Assembly (NCBI RefSeq): GCF_000756305.1
Contig: NZ_JRFE01000014.1
Coordinates: 666,220 to 730,219, forward strand
Origin: Myxosarcina sp. GI1
Lineage (GTDB): Bacteria > Cyanobacteriota > Cyanobacteriia > Cyanobacteriales > Xenococcaceae
DNA length: 64,000 nucleotides
Direction of reading: 5' to 3'
The notes beneath the pieces were generated by a model, which worked only from the letters and a program-made list of their open reading frames with translations, made no database searches and had not been told where the DNA came from. Shown piece by piece: positions 18,901 through 27,181 of the stretch. Numbering within the stretch: the stretch's first letter is position 1; each line of letters begins with the position of its first letter. A program made the position numbers and the translations under genes.

Positions 18901-21303
18901 ACAATCGATATTACCGAAATTCGCCAAACCGAAGCGGCTTTGCGATCGCGAGAAGCCGAACTTAAAAAGTTAAATCAAGATCTCGAACTGCGAGTAGAAG
19001 AACGTACTGCTACTTTGGCTGAATTTGGTAATAGCCTCAAACAACTGCATCGTCTCGCAACTACTAACTACTCTAAAATTGAAGACTTGTTTGACGATTA
19101 TCTACAAACTGGATGTAATATACTCAAGCTCACTACTGGTGTTATTTGTGAAATTAAAAACAATAGCTATAAAGTTTTAGCAGTCAAGTCGCCGTTAAAT
19201 TTTACAGTAGGTAAACTTGTTTACTGTCAAGCCCCTCACTGTAACGATGTTATCCAACGGCAACAAACTGTTGCTTATGCCCAAGTCAATTCAAATGAGT
19301 CGATCGAGCCGCATTTGCTTTATAGCAGTTTCCCGTTACAATCTTTTATCGGTACACCAATTTTTGTCAACGGAGTTCTCTTTGGAACTTTAAATTTTTT
19401 TGACACTACTGCTAAAGAACAGAAATTTAAAGCGCACGAACGAGAAATAATCGAGTTGATGGCAAGGGATATCGGGCAATCTCTAGCTACTATTAAAGCC
19501 AAAAAAGCTCTTAAAGAGAGCGAAGCTCGTTTTCGCAGCACGTTCGAGCAGGCAGCCGTGGGCATCGCTCATGTAGCGACAACAGGAAGATTTATTAGTG
19601 TTAATCAGCGATTTTGCCAAATAGTCGGCTACTCAGTCAATGAATTGACCCAAATAACATTTCAAAAAATTACCTATCCTCAAGATTTAGCGAGAGAGCT
19701 CAAATACGTTCGACTAATGCTCGAAGGAGAAATTGAAACCTATTCGCTGGAAAAACGCTACATTCATCGTAATAATTCGCTGGTTTGGGTAAATCTAACG
19801 GTTTCTTCGGTTAAAAAAGATTCGGGCAAACTAGAATATTTTATTGCCGTTATTGAAGATATTGGCGATCGCAAACAAGCAGAAATGGCTTTACAAGAAA
19901 GTAAGGAAAAACTGCAACGCGCTAATTTAGCTAAAGATACTTTTATCGCTCATGTAAGCCACGAACTACGTACACCTTTAAATAGCATCTTAGGCTTTAG
20001 TCACATTGTCAAACAAGGTTCTAATCTCACTCCCGAACAATCGCAAAATATCGACATTGTCTATCGCTGCGGACAACATTTGCTGATGCTGATTAATGAT
20101 ATTCTTGACTTTTCTAAAATTGAAGCCAATAAATTAGAGCTAGAAACAAAAGAATTTAATTTAATTGACTTTTTGCAGACTACTACAGCTATTTTTCAAC
20201 TTCGTACCCGCGAGCAAGGCATAGAGTTCGATTATCAAACAATTTATCCCTTACCTCAAATTGTCAACAGTGATGAAACTCGTTTGCGACAGGTTTTGTT
20301 TAACCTGCTCAGTAATGCCGTTAAATTTACTCAAGCAGGCAAAGTAACTTTTACCGTAGGCTATGTGTCCAACTTAGAGCCAACAGCATCTTCAACAGCT
20401 ACCGATTTGCTTCGCTTTCAAATTGAAGATACGGGTATAGGCATACCCGAAGATAAGTTGACCAGCATTTTTTTACCTTTTGTACAGTTAAACGGTAATT
20501 GCGAACAACAAGAAGGTACTGGTTTGGGACTGACAATCGCCCAAAACATCGTGCGGCTTATGGGTAGTCAAATTTATCTTGAAAGCACTGCTGGAAAAGG
20601 AAGCAAGTTTTGGTTCGATCTCAAACTATCAGAAGCCAGAGCAAATATTACTTATTCCCCTAGTACTAGAAAATTTTCAACTCGATCGAGCGGCAAACTG
20701 CAACAGCCTTGTAAAGTCTTAATCGTAGACGATAATCTAGATAATTGCCGTTTATTGAGGAGTTATTTACAGCCTTTAGGTTTTATAGTCGAAGAAGCCA
20801 ATAATGGAAAAACAGGTTTGGTCAAGGCAAAATCTTTTAAACCAGATGCCATTCTTTTGGATTGGGTGATGCCCGAGATGGATGGTAGAGAAACAATCGT
20901 CAAAATTCGCCAACAGCCAGAACTACAGCAGCTTAAAATTTTCGTAGTTTCTGCCAATCGCACAATTGTATCTACAACCTCAGAAATTGATTACCAGGGC
21001 TTTTTGTCCAAGCCAGTTGACTCAAACAAGCTAGTCGAGCTATTAGAAATTAATCTCAACCTGACATGGAAAATTTCCGATCGCGCTGAAAGTTTTACTC
21101 CGCCAGCGATCGATGTTCCCGTCACCGAACTCAGTCGGCTACTGGAATTAGCTGATTTGGGCGATCTCGAAGCAGTTCAACAGCAACTTGAAGACATTGC
21201 TGCACAAAATTCTAAATACACTACCTTTGTCAAACAAACCAAACAAATTACTGCCAGTTGCCAACAGCATAAATTAGTCAAATTTATCACCCAATTTTTG
21301 TAG
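15940..21303 (+). CDS. CheB-CheR-PAS-GAF hybrid histidine kinase with receiver
   Basis: 1787 residues. Domains in order: CheB methylesterase (about 28-215, catalytic triad from GASAGG, VIQHLSPD and GSGSDG) with no receiver before it; CheR methyltransferase (about 250-490, SAM motif VTACSTGEEAYS, SCRNVLIYL); a coiled coil of E-E-L-x-S-T-N heptads (about 667-747); a PAS domain (750-865); a second PAS (875-1005); GAF (1035-1190); a third PAS (1190-1315); HisKA (FIAHVSHELRTPLNSIL, near 1335); HATPase (1430-1570); a receiver (1590-1707, acceptor Asp in ILLDWVMPEMDG); and an 80-residue tail. CheB and CheR would act on receptor glutamates, but no chemoreceptor gene is nearby. The fusion is a known type, usually tied to general sensing rather than the flagellar system. 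Confidence 0.92.
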   Translation: MSGQYKGSCQPETNNKNDNAIETAKDNFYVVGIGASAGGLNALKELFGRLPADSGAAFVVIQHLSPDYKSLMKELLQQHTEMIVYRTIEGMELQPNSVYLIPPDKNLTLEGNLLHLEPRSKNSDRQPNFPIDIFFKSLAKNFARQTIGVILSGSGSDGSQGIRVIKEAGGVTIVQEPATAEFDGMPLSAIDTGVVDRIVPLGEIPHQIYQCLNTSDTRADSSLEQNNWLATQQLNAIIDLLSETENLDFSHYKTNTISRRIERRRSIANLDNIDNYIHRLKISEAERKKLVSDLLINVTHFFRDKPAWDNLKNQILPLLVEQVTTHTELRFWVTACSTGEEAYSLAILIDEVLADLPKQISYKIFATDIDRHALQKASRGIYSPSIANDVGTERLQKYFVAKDNSYQVIRRIRNKIIFSLHDLTSDAGFTRMHFVSCRNVLIYLQPKLQNFVLRNLHFSLVTKGVLFLGEAETVETFAKEFKVLDRKWKIYQKQRDIRLSLPLKEKRQVAPKNLLGTIQPVEKHQLDSILEQSLKGLLAESQSIALIVDRDDQLLRVCGDSKVKIFKPPSGKITTKVTKMVVSDLQLPLNAALHRARKEQKTIFYRGIKLNLSDKANNISLKVIPLFSASDERHGHSSLSSSKEKFCLVQIQEEISLFIETAEKFEINNEAQKLNLELEQELQHTRGNLQTLVEELEFTNEEQQASNEELTAANEELQSTNEELQSTNEELHTVNREYQYKIQELIELNNDIDNLLKSTDIGVIFLDRDLKIRKFTPAATEAVALRNEDIDRPIEELSLRIECPDLQDLLVRVLEDKQTIEREVKLKQNDSYLLMRVNLYITEEGNDDGIVISFVKLDEIKKVQQQLKTTLKALSYSEARLNLALSAADIGTWTLEASGKLIGDDRFCQLYGIDRQRMPNSFAAWLEIIEISDRQRVKKQIQTAFKTQKSCRVEYRVFHPNGNVRWLVTKGKFYRQQNLSEGRMAGVTIDITEIRQTEAALRSREAELKKLNQDLELRVEERTATLAEFGNSLKQLHRLATTNYSKIEDLFDDYLQTGCNILKLTTGVICEIKNNSYKVLAVKSPLNFTVGKLVYCQAPHCNDVIQRQQTVAYAQVNSNESIEPHLLYSSFPLQSFIGTPIFVNGVLFGTLNFFDTTAKEQKFKAHEREIIELMARDIGQSLATIKAKKALKESEARFRSTFEQAAVGIAHVATTGRFISVNQRFCQIVGYSVNELTQITFQKITYPQDLARELKYVRLMLEGEIETYSLEKRYIHRNNSLVWVNLTVSSVKKDSGKLEYFIAVIEDIGDRKQAEMALQESKEKLQRANLAKDTFIAHVSHELRTPLNSILGFSHIVKQGSNLTPEQSQNIDIVYRCGQHLLMLINDILDFSKIEANKLELETKEFNLIDFLQTTTAIFQLRTREQGIEFDYQTIYPLPQIVNSDETRLRQVLFNLLSNAVKFTQAGKVTFTVGYVSNLEPTASSTATDLLRFQIEDTGIGIPEDKLTSIFLPFVQLNGNCEQQEGTGLGLTIAQNIVRLMGSQIYLESTAGKGSKFWFDLKLSEARANITYSPSTRKFSTRSSGKLQQPCKVLIVDDNLDNCRLLRSYLQPLGFIVEEANNGKTGLVKAKSFKPDAILLDWVMPEMDGRETIVKIRQQPELQQLKIFVVSANRTIVSTTSEIDYQGFLSKPVDSNKLVELLEINLNLTWKISDRAESFTPPAIDVPVTELSRLLELADLGDLEAVQQQLEDIAAQNSKYTTFVKQTKQITASCQQHKLVKFITQFL
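18081..18122 (+). repeat. Exact 21-bp tandem duplication inside the coiled coil
   Basis: Two identical 21-base units encode consecutive E-E-L-Q-S-T-N heptads. Identity at DNA level, including third positions, points to a recent duplication that lengthened the linker by one heptad. Neighbouring heptads differ at DNA level. Confidence 0.8.
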
Positions 21304-21397
21304 AGTTAGTAATTACACTTATAGCAATACGGGGTTAGGTTAGGACACAGTAGGCTATTATTAGGAGCGAAGCGATCGCGAAAAAAGAAGAAAAAAA

Positions 21398-21757
21398 ATG
21401 CCTGCTCCCTACAGCTACGACTTGAGAAAAAAAGCGGTAAATGCAGTAAAAAGAGGTGAGAAGAAAATAGTTATTTGTCGGCTAATGAGAATTAGCCGTA
21501 ATACCTTAAACCTATGGTTACAGAGAGAAAAAGAAACAGGAGACTACAGCGCGATCGCCAACCGCCCTCCTAGAGAAAATCGCAAAATTCAAGATTTAGA
21601 GAGATTTAAACAGTTTGTGAAGCAACATCAAGATAAGACACAGCAGCAGATGGCGGATTTATGGGGAGAAAATCTCACCCAGCAAAACATTAGTGATGGC
21701 ATGGAAAAGTTAGGCATAACCAGAAAAAAAAACTTACGGGTATCAAGAAAGAGATGA
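21398..21757 (+). CDS. IS630-type transposase, N-terminal frame (orfA)
   Basis: 119 residues. MPAPYSYDLRKKAVNAVKRGEKK followed by a helix-turn-helix (LMRISRNTLNLWLQREKETGD) and a second DNA-binding region ending in GITRKK. This is the paired DNA-binding part of an IS630 transposase. The frame ends early at 21757 after a run of nine A (21724-21732). The catalytic part follows in another frame, so the enzyme is made only if a frameshift or transcript slippage occurs at the A run. Confidence 0.85.
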   Translation: MPAPYSYDLRKKAVNAVKRGEKKIVICRLMRISRNTLNLWLQREKETGDYSAIANRPPRENRKIQDLERFKQFVKQHQDKTQQQMADLWGENLTQQNISDGMEKLGITRKKNLRVSRKR

Positions 21758-22280
21758 AGAGAAAAGAAAACAATTCAAAGAGAAACTTCACCAAAAATCC
21801 TCAAATCATCTAGTTTATATTGATGAGGCAGGATTTGATAATCGAGACGATTATCCCTACGGATATAGCCCCAAAGGAGAAAGATGTTACGCACTTAAAT
21901 CTGGTAAAAGAAACGAGAGAGTAAGTTGGATTGCGGCACTTAAAAAAGGAAAAGTATTTGCTCCATTAACTTTTGAGGGGTCATGTAATCGAGATTTGTT
22001 TGAGACGTGGCTCGAGAAAAGTTTGATTCCTCAACTTCAACCAGGGGATATCATTATTATTGACAATGCTACTTTTCACAAAGGACAAAGTATTCAAGAA
22101 ATAGTATCCGAGGCTGGATGTGAGATTTGGTATTTGCCTCCTTATTCTCCCGATCTAAACAAAATAGAGCGTTGGTGGTCTGTTCTCAAAACTTGGATGA
22201 AGCAGAGAGTTAAAGAATTTGAGACTATTAGAGAATGTGTTGATGCAGCTTTCAAAAAATGTCCTAACGTATATGCGTAA
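21720..22280 (+). CDS. IS630-type transposase, catalytic frame (orfB, no own start)
   Basis: The frame is open from 21720 to 22280 and continues the orfA protein after a +1 shift (equivalent to loss of one A in the nine-A run). It carries the full catalytic triad: first Asp in LVYIDEAGF, second Asp in IIIIDNATFH, and Glu in SPDLNKIERWW, with 34 residues between the last two (DD34E). The C-terminus runs into the right inverted repeat. Either this is programmed frameshifting, known in several IS630 members, or a recent inactivating indel. Confidence 0.75.
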   Translation, partial: PEKKTYGYQERDEEKRKQFKEKLHQKSSNHLVYIDEAGFDNRDDYPYGYSPKGERCYALKSGKRNERVSWIAALKKGKVFAPLTFEGSCNRDLFETWLEKSLIPQLQPGDIIIIDNATFHKGQSIQEIVSEAGCEIWYLPPYSPDLNKIERWWSVLKTWMKQRVKEFETIRECVDAAFKKCPNVYA

Positions 22281-22288
22281 CGCTATAA

Positions 22289-22603
22289 TACAGAAAAATT
22301 TTAGCCACAACTACTCGGTTTTTAAGTAAGAAAATCGACGTAGTTATTATTTAACTCAATCTAAAAAATTATATTAATTTTCAGAATTTTTTGCTTTGTT
22401 TAGAGCGCAATTTTAGAAGGGCGGTCGCTTTCAATGTTAACAAATTAGACAACTTCAGTACCAATACTTAATTGATTGTACTTAGTGAAACTTTTTTTAA
22501 ATTTTCGGGCTAAAAATACCAGTAATTTAACCTATTACGAAGTTTGAATAAAGTAAGTTAAAACTAAATAGATAAAATTTCAAACGATTAAAAAAATATT
22601 TTT
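22289..22603. other. Intergenic region after the IS
   Basis: About 315 AT-rich bases between the IS right end and the GGDEF-EAL gene. No gene or strong hairpin seen. The downstream gene's promoter should lie here. Confidence 0.45.
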
Positions 22604-24856
22604 ATGGTTGCTTTAGTAGATTGCAAGCGTCAAAAAACAATTCTTTTGGTTGATGATACGCCTGATAATCTACAGCTTATATTTAAATATCTCAAAGATT
22701 TTGGTTATAAAGTTCTGGTAGCACAGAGCGGTAAAAAGGCAATTAAAACAGCTAAAAAAATGTTGCCAGACCTCATTCTTTTAGATGTAATGATGTCTGA
22801 AATAAATGGATTTGAAACCTGCCGCCATTTGAAAGCCGATAATAGTACTAAAAACATACCAATTATATTTATGACTGCCCTGTCAGAAACCTCAAGTAAA
22901 CTAACGGGTTTTAAACTAGGTGCAGTTGACTATATTACCAAGCCAATCGATCGCCAAGAATTACTAGCACGTATTCACACCCATCTTTCTTTACAAAATT
23001 TAAATCGTTGCCTGGCATTAGAAGTCAAAAAACAAAAGTTACTGTTCGATATTACCGATCGCATTCGACAAACATTAAATCTTCAAGCGATTTTTCAAAC
23101 CGCTACCGATGAAATTTTGCATTTTTTGGAGTGCGATCGCTTGTCCCTGGTATCTATAAATAATGCCATAATTTGTATAGAGGCTCAGTCTATAGCTGAT
23201 AATTTAACAGCTAGTCTGTTACCAATTACCTTAGATTCTATTTGTCCTAGTGAAGAACAATACCATCGTTATCTCAAAGGCAAGAGCGAAATTTTTGAAT
23301 ACAGAAATCGTTCTGAAAACTTAGTCAATATTGAGTCTCAACTGCTAGCAGTCGTGCCAATTTTGCTAAACCAAACCGCACGGACAAAGAATTCGAGTTT
23401 GTTATGGGGATGGTTGGTTGCCGAACGCCACTCTTTAACCAAATGGCAAGAAGGAGAAATAAATTTACTTCAACGTTTGACTACTCAGTTAGAGATTGCG
23501 ATCGAACAAGGTCTGCTATACAAAAGACTTCGAGAAGCCAACGTACAACTCAAACAGTTAGCTATGTGCGATCCTCTGACCAAAATTTTTAACCGACGTT
23601 ATTTCGAGCGACAAATATATTTAGAGTGGCGCAGAGCGATCAGAATTCCTGCTGCACTGTCGTTACTGATGTGTGATGTCGATTTGTTCAAAGTTTACAA
23701 CGATACTTACGGTCATCAGCAAGGAGATGAGTGTTTGCGTCGAGTGGCTGGAGCTATTGCTTCTGCTGTTAAGCGACCCGCTGATATTGTAGCTCGCTAT
23801 GGAGGCGAAGAATTTGCAGTAATTTTACCTCATACACCGTTGCGAGGAGCAATTGAAGTTGCCGAAAATATTAGAGCCAAGGTTAGAGAACTAAATATTT
23901 CTCATGCTAATTCATCGGTGATTTCTACGGTAACTCTGAGTATAGGAATAGCCAGTACTTTTCCCAATGCTAAAGATAATCCTGCTTTGCTGATCGAAGC
24001 TGCCGACCGAGCATTATACACGGCTAAAAGTCGAGGCAGAAACTGCATTAGTATTTATCGAGACGATATTTCTCAATCGAAATCAGAACAAGCTCGCGAA
24101 CTACAGTGGAGCAAGCGATTACGGCAAGCACTACAAGAAAATTTGTTTGTGTTGTATGCTCAACCAATTACTTCCCTAAGTTTGGACGACCGCAAGCAGT
24201 ATTTTGAAATTTTGCTACGATTATCCGATCGACACAACCGTGTAATTGCTCCCAATACATTTTTAGATATTGCCAACCGCAATTTTTTAATGCCCAATAT
24301 TGATACCTGGGTAGTCGAAAATGTGTTGGCAACTTTAGCTAGTGGCGATCGCTGTAATTGGGAAAATCATCGCTTTTCGATCAATCTTTCAGGGGCATCT
24401 TTAAACGATGAAAATTTTCTTAAGTTTTTAACCACCAGACTTAAAGACTATCAGCTTCCTCCCCAACTTTTTTGTTTTGAAATTACCGAAACCATAGCTA
24501 TTTCCAATCTCAACTCAGTTTCTACTTTTATTAAAACTTTGAAAGATCTTGGCTGTAGTTTTGCCTTGGATGATTTTGGCAAGGGTATGTCTTCTCTGAC
24601 ATATTTAAAGAATTTGTCTGTAGATTATTTAAAAATTGATGGCTCATTTATTCGCGCTTTAGATCGAGACAACGTATCGAGAGCGATGGTTGAAGCAATT
24701 AATAATTTGGCGCAAGTAATTGGCTTAAAAACCGTAGCCGAATTTGTAGAAAATCAAGATATTTTAGATGCCTTACGAGCTCTTAAGGTAGATTACGCCC
24801 AAGGATATCATCTCGGTCGTCCTGAAAAATTTACCAATCTTTTGCTCCGAACATAA
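22604..24856 (+). CDS. Response regulator with GAF, GGDEF and EAL domains
   Basis: 750 residues. Receiver domain at about 12-130 (DDTPDNLQ, acceptor Asp in LILLDVMMSEINGFE, Lys in YITKPID); GAF at about 150-310; GGDEF at about 320-490 with GGEEF and an inhibitory RxxD site (RPAD) five residues before it; EAL at about 500-745. The EAL signature reads E-I-L, but the catalytic and metal residues look complete: ExLxR, INLSG, EITET, DDFGKG, LKIDG, AEFVE and QGYHLG. So both cyclic di-GMP synthesis and breakdown are plausible. It is likely a phosphorylation-controlled c-di-GMP switch, and the hybrid kinase upstream is a candidate partner by position. Confidence 0.92.
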   Translation: MVALVDCKRQKTILLVDDTPDNLQLIFKYLKDFGYKVLVAQSGKKAIKTAKKMLPDLILLDVMMSEINGFETCRHLKADNSTKNIPIIFMTALSETSSKLTGFKLGAVDYITKPIDRQELLARIHTHLSLQNLNRCLALEVKKQKLLFDITDRIRQTLNLQAIFQTATDEILHFLECDRLSLVSINNAIICIEAQSIADNLTASLLPITLDSICPSEEQYHRYLKGKSEIFEYRNRSENLVNIESQLLAVVPILLNQTARTKNSSLLWGWLVAERHSLTKWQEGEINLLQRLTTQLEIAIEQGLLYKRLREANVQLKQLAMCDPLTKIFNRRYFERQIYLEWRRAIRIPAALSLLMCDVDLFKVYNDTYGHQQGDECLRRVAGAIASAVKRPADIVARYGGEEFAVILPHTPLRGAIEVAENIRAKVRELNISHANSSVISTVTLSIGIASTFPNAKDNPALLIEAADRALYTAKSRGRNCISIYRDDISQSKSEQARELQWSKRLRQALQENLFVLYAQPITSLSLDDRKQYFEILLRLSDRHNRVIAPNTFLDIANRNFLMPNIDTWVVENVLATLASGDRCNWENHRFSINLSGASLNDENFLKFLTTRLKDYQLPPQLFCFEITETIAISNLNSVSTFIKTLKDLGCSFALDDFGKGMSSLTYLKNLSVDYLKIDGSFIRALDRDNVSRAMVEAINNLAQVIGLKTVAEFVENQDILDALRALKVDYAQGYHLGRPEKFTNLLLRT

Positions 24857-24894
24857 GTACGGGTAAGGCAGCGCCTTGCCTCTACAGATTCAAT

Positions 24895-25455
24895 TTACTT
24901 TATCTTGCCTGCTCGACAATCTCTCAGCCATAGCTGAACTCCTTGTCCGAGGATACCATTACTAGTTTCGCGGGGTGGGGTAGGTGGACGCAATTCTGAC
25001 TCATTACCAAAGCGAGAAAACATCATCACCATACGCCATCCGCTATCAGAAGGAGTTAAAAACAACCAGTGATAGGTTTGTATTTCTCTAACTTGGCGAT
25101 CGCTGTATTGACGTTCTAAAACTGTAAAAAATATCTGCTCTGGTGATTGTGAATCAATTGGCTCGTATTGAAGATTGGGAAGATTTAACGGCACAAAGTT
25201 GGCTCTTCCTGCTGAAATAATATAGTTATCAATTACCTCTCGATCTAAATCTTTGGTTCTTTGAATTACGCGGTTGGCATAGTTTGGTAAATCTTTTAAC
25301 AGTGAAGCAGTTAAAGTTTCTAGATTGCGATCGCAATTGTTGGCTGTTGGTTCGGCTATAACTTGGCTCAAGGGAAATCTCTCTGCTCCTCCAAACCAAA
25401 TAATGGCTGACAAGATTAAAATTCGCCATAGTTTGCCCGCGTTTAAATTCATCAT
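24895..25455 (-). CDS. Secreted protein of unknown function
   Basis: 186 residues with a likely signal peptide (hydrophobic segment WRILILSAIIWFGGAERF, then a possible cut near VIAEP). The mature part contains CDRNLETLTASLLKDLPNYANRVIQRT, TYHWLFLTPSDSGWRMVMMFSRFG and a C-terminal WLRDC; two cysteines could form a disulfide. It resembles a cyanobacterial conserved hypothetical family, but I cannot name it. The start lies 8 bases after the tyrS stop on the same strand, so it is probably co-transcribed behind tyrS. Confidence 0.75.
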   Translation of the reverse strand: MMNLNAGKLWRILILSAIIWFGGAERFPLSQVIAEPTANNCDRNLETLTASLLKDLPNYANRVIQRTKDLDREVIDNYIISAGRANFVPLNLPNLQYEPIDSQSPEQIFFTVLERQYSDRQVREIQTYHWLFLTPSDSGWRMVMMFSRFGNESELRPPTPPRETSNGILGQGVQLWLRDCRAGKIK

Positions 25456-25462
25456 TACAATT

Positions 25463-26776
25463 TTATTGAATTAGACGCACAAACTTTTTCTTACCCACCT
25501 GTAAAACTTTCCCTGCTAGTTCTTCAGCCGTGCTAAAAGTAGCATTGACATCGGTAATGCGATCGCCGTCTAGCCTTACCGCACTGCCCTGTATTTGCCT
25601 TCTGCCTTCACCACTACTCTTACACAGTCCACTAGCACCTAAAACAAAAAACAGTTTGGCAGGAAACTCTACTTCGGATAAAGAGTATTCTGGCACGCTA
25701 TCGCCACTAGTAGTATCTCCTTGAAGGACGATTTGCTGTGCGGTTTGCTGTGCCTGTAAAGCTGCGTCTTTACCATGAAATTGAGAAGTCACCTCGATCG
25801 CCAATAGCTTTTGACATTCTCTCGGATTATCTGGTAGTTCGTTAAGGTCTAGTTTAGTTAATAATTCAAAATAATCTTTTAAGAGGCTATCTGGAGTTTT
25901 TTCTAGCTTGGAATACATCGACAGAGCATTTTCTTTTAGTCCCACGTAGTTACCCAAAGATTTAGACATTTTTTGCACGCCATCCGTACCCAACAAAATT
26001 GGTAACAGCAAACCAAACTGGGTACTTTTACCAAAATATCTTTGTAAATCTCTACCGACGGCAATATTAAACTTTTGATCCGTTCCCCCTAGTTCTACAT
26101 CTGCTGCTACAGCCACTGAGTCATAACCCTGCATCAAAGGATAAAGAAATTCATGGAGAAAAATTGGTTTTTCCTGTCCATAGCGTTCGGCAAAACCTTC
26201 TTTCGCTAGCATCTGTCCGACAGTCATCGTCGCTAATAGTTCTTGTATCTGCGCCAAATCGAGTTTGCCCAACCATTCAGAGTTGTAGCGAATTTCCAGC
26301 CGTTCGGGGTTGTCGAAATCTAAAATTGGGCGCAGTTGGTCTAAATAACTTTGGGCATTGGCTTTTACCTGTTCTGCTGTTAACTGACGACGCACCTCTG
26401 ATTTACCAGTAGGATCGCCAATTTGTGCCGTAAAATCGCCAATAATTACTACTGCCGTATGCCCTACATCTTGAAATGCCCGCAACTTGCGAAAGGGGAT
26501 ACTATGACCGAGATGAATATCCGTTCCCGTAGGATCGATGCCCAACTTGACTCGTAAGGGGCGATCGCTCTTAATAATTCGCTGCGCCAGGTTTTCATCG
26601 AGATTATCGGAGTCGGGACGATCTGGAAAAATTTCACTCGTACCCCGATATAGCCAATCTAAATTTGAGGCGTTCTTAGCTTGCTCTACGTTTTTAGGGG
26701 TCGAATCTTCCAACGAATGCTCTACTTTTGGCAATGCAGATCCTTCAATAATTTTATTTGCTGCGGAAAATGGCAT
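25463..26776 (-). CDS. tyrS: Tyrosyl-tRNA synthetase
   Basis: 437 residues, class I synthetase for tRNA-Tyr. The HIGH-type motif is in [19 protein letters not shown], the KMSKS motif in [12 protein letters not shown], and a C-terminal S4 RNA-binding domain covers about the last 60 residues ([16 protein letters not shown]). The catalytic core normally begins near [11 protein letters not shown], yet this frame has 38 extra residues before it ([12 protein letters not shown]...). No other ATG lies between, so either the extension is real or a TTG at about residue 15 or 22 is used. Confidence 0.94.
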   Translation of the reverse strand: MPFSAANKIIEGSALPKVEHSLEDSTPKNVEQAKNASNLDWLYRGTSEIFPDRPDSDNLDENLAQRIIKSDRPLRVKLGIDPTGTDIHLGHSIPFRKLRAFQDVGHTAVVIIGDFTAQIGDPTGKSEVRRQLTAEQVKANAQSYLDQLRPILDFDNPERLEIRYNSEWLGKLDLAQIQELLATMTVGQMLAKEGFAERYGQEKPIFLHEFLYPLMQGYDSVAVAADVELGGTDQKFNIAVGRDLQRYFGKSTQFGLLLPILLGTDGVQKMSKSLGNYVGLKENALSMYSKLEKTPDSLLKDYFELLTKLDLNELPDNPRECQKLLAIEVTSQFHGKDAALQAQQTAQQIVLQGDTTSGDSVPEYSLSEVEFPAKLFFVLGASGLCKSSGEGRRQIQGSAVRLDGDRITDVNATFSTAEELAGKVLQVGKKKFVRLIQ

Positions 26777-27181
26777 CTTTGTTATCTTTTTCCAGTCAAA
26801 CCATTAATTGAAGGTATCAAAAAAGCTAGGGTTTATCAAATATATCTGCGGGCGATCGCTACAAGTGCCAATTCCTGAATAATTATCGCTCTTAATTTTT
26901 GAATTAGCTGTTTTGGAAACGAGAAACACTAATGCAGAAAAAGAGATCGTTAACGTCAATTGGGTTTAAATTTGTTTTTACTGGCAAACTATAGGCGTTT
27001 GTCGCTAAATTAATCATTGAGTTTAAACATAGTATAGTAACCAAAAGTTAATAGCTACAGCTAATTTCAGTAAACTCGCGCTCAGTGCTAATCCGATATT
27101 GAGCCGTACTCTATCGCAAACTAGTGTAAACGTTCGATCCTATTCGCTACAGCTTATAAATAAACTATCAACTACAAAATC
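26777..27181. other. Intergenic region between tyrS and the ABC exporter
   Basis: About 405 bases between divergent genes, so it should hold both promoters. I find no small gene, tRNA or strong hairpin. One HIP1-type site (GCGATCGC) is at about 26852. Confidence 0.45.

Larger units (their letters stand above)
21319..22288 (+). mobile_element. IS630-type insertion sequence, about 970 bp
   Basis: Bounded by imperfect 28-bp terminal inverted repeats (21319-21346 and 22261-22288), with 20 of 28 positions matching; the outer seven bases TTATAGC and inner TTAGGAC blocks are exact. The ends are rich in TA, consistent with the TA target of the IS630/Tc1/mariner group. It carries a transposase in two overlapping frames. 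It lies just 15 bases after the CheB-CheR kinase stop and separates it from the GGDEF-EAL gene. Confidence 0.85.
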
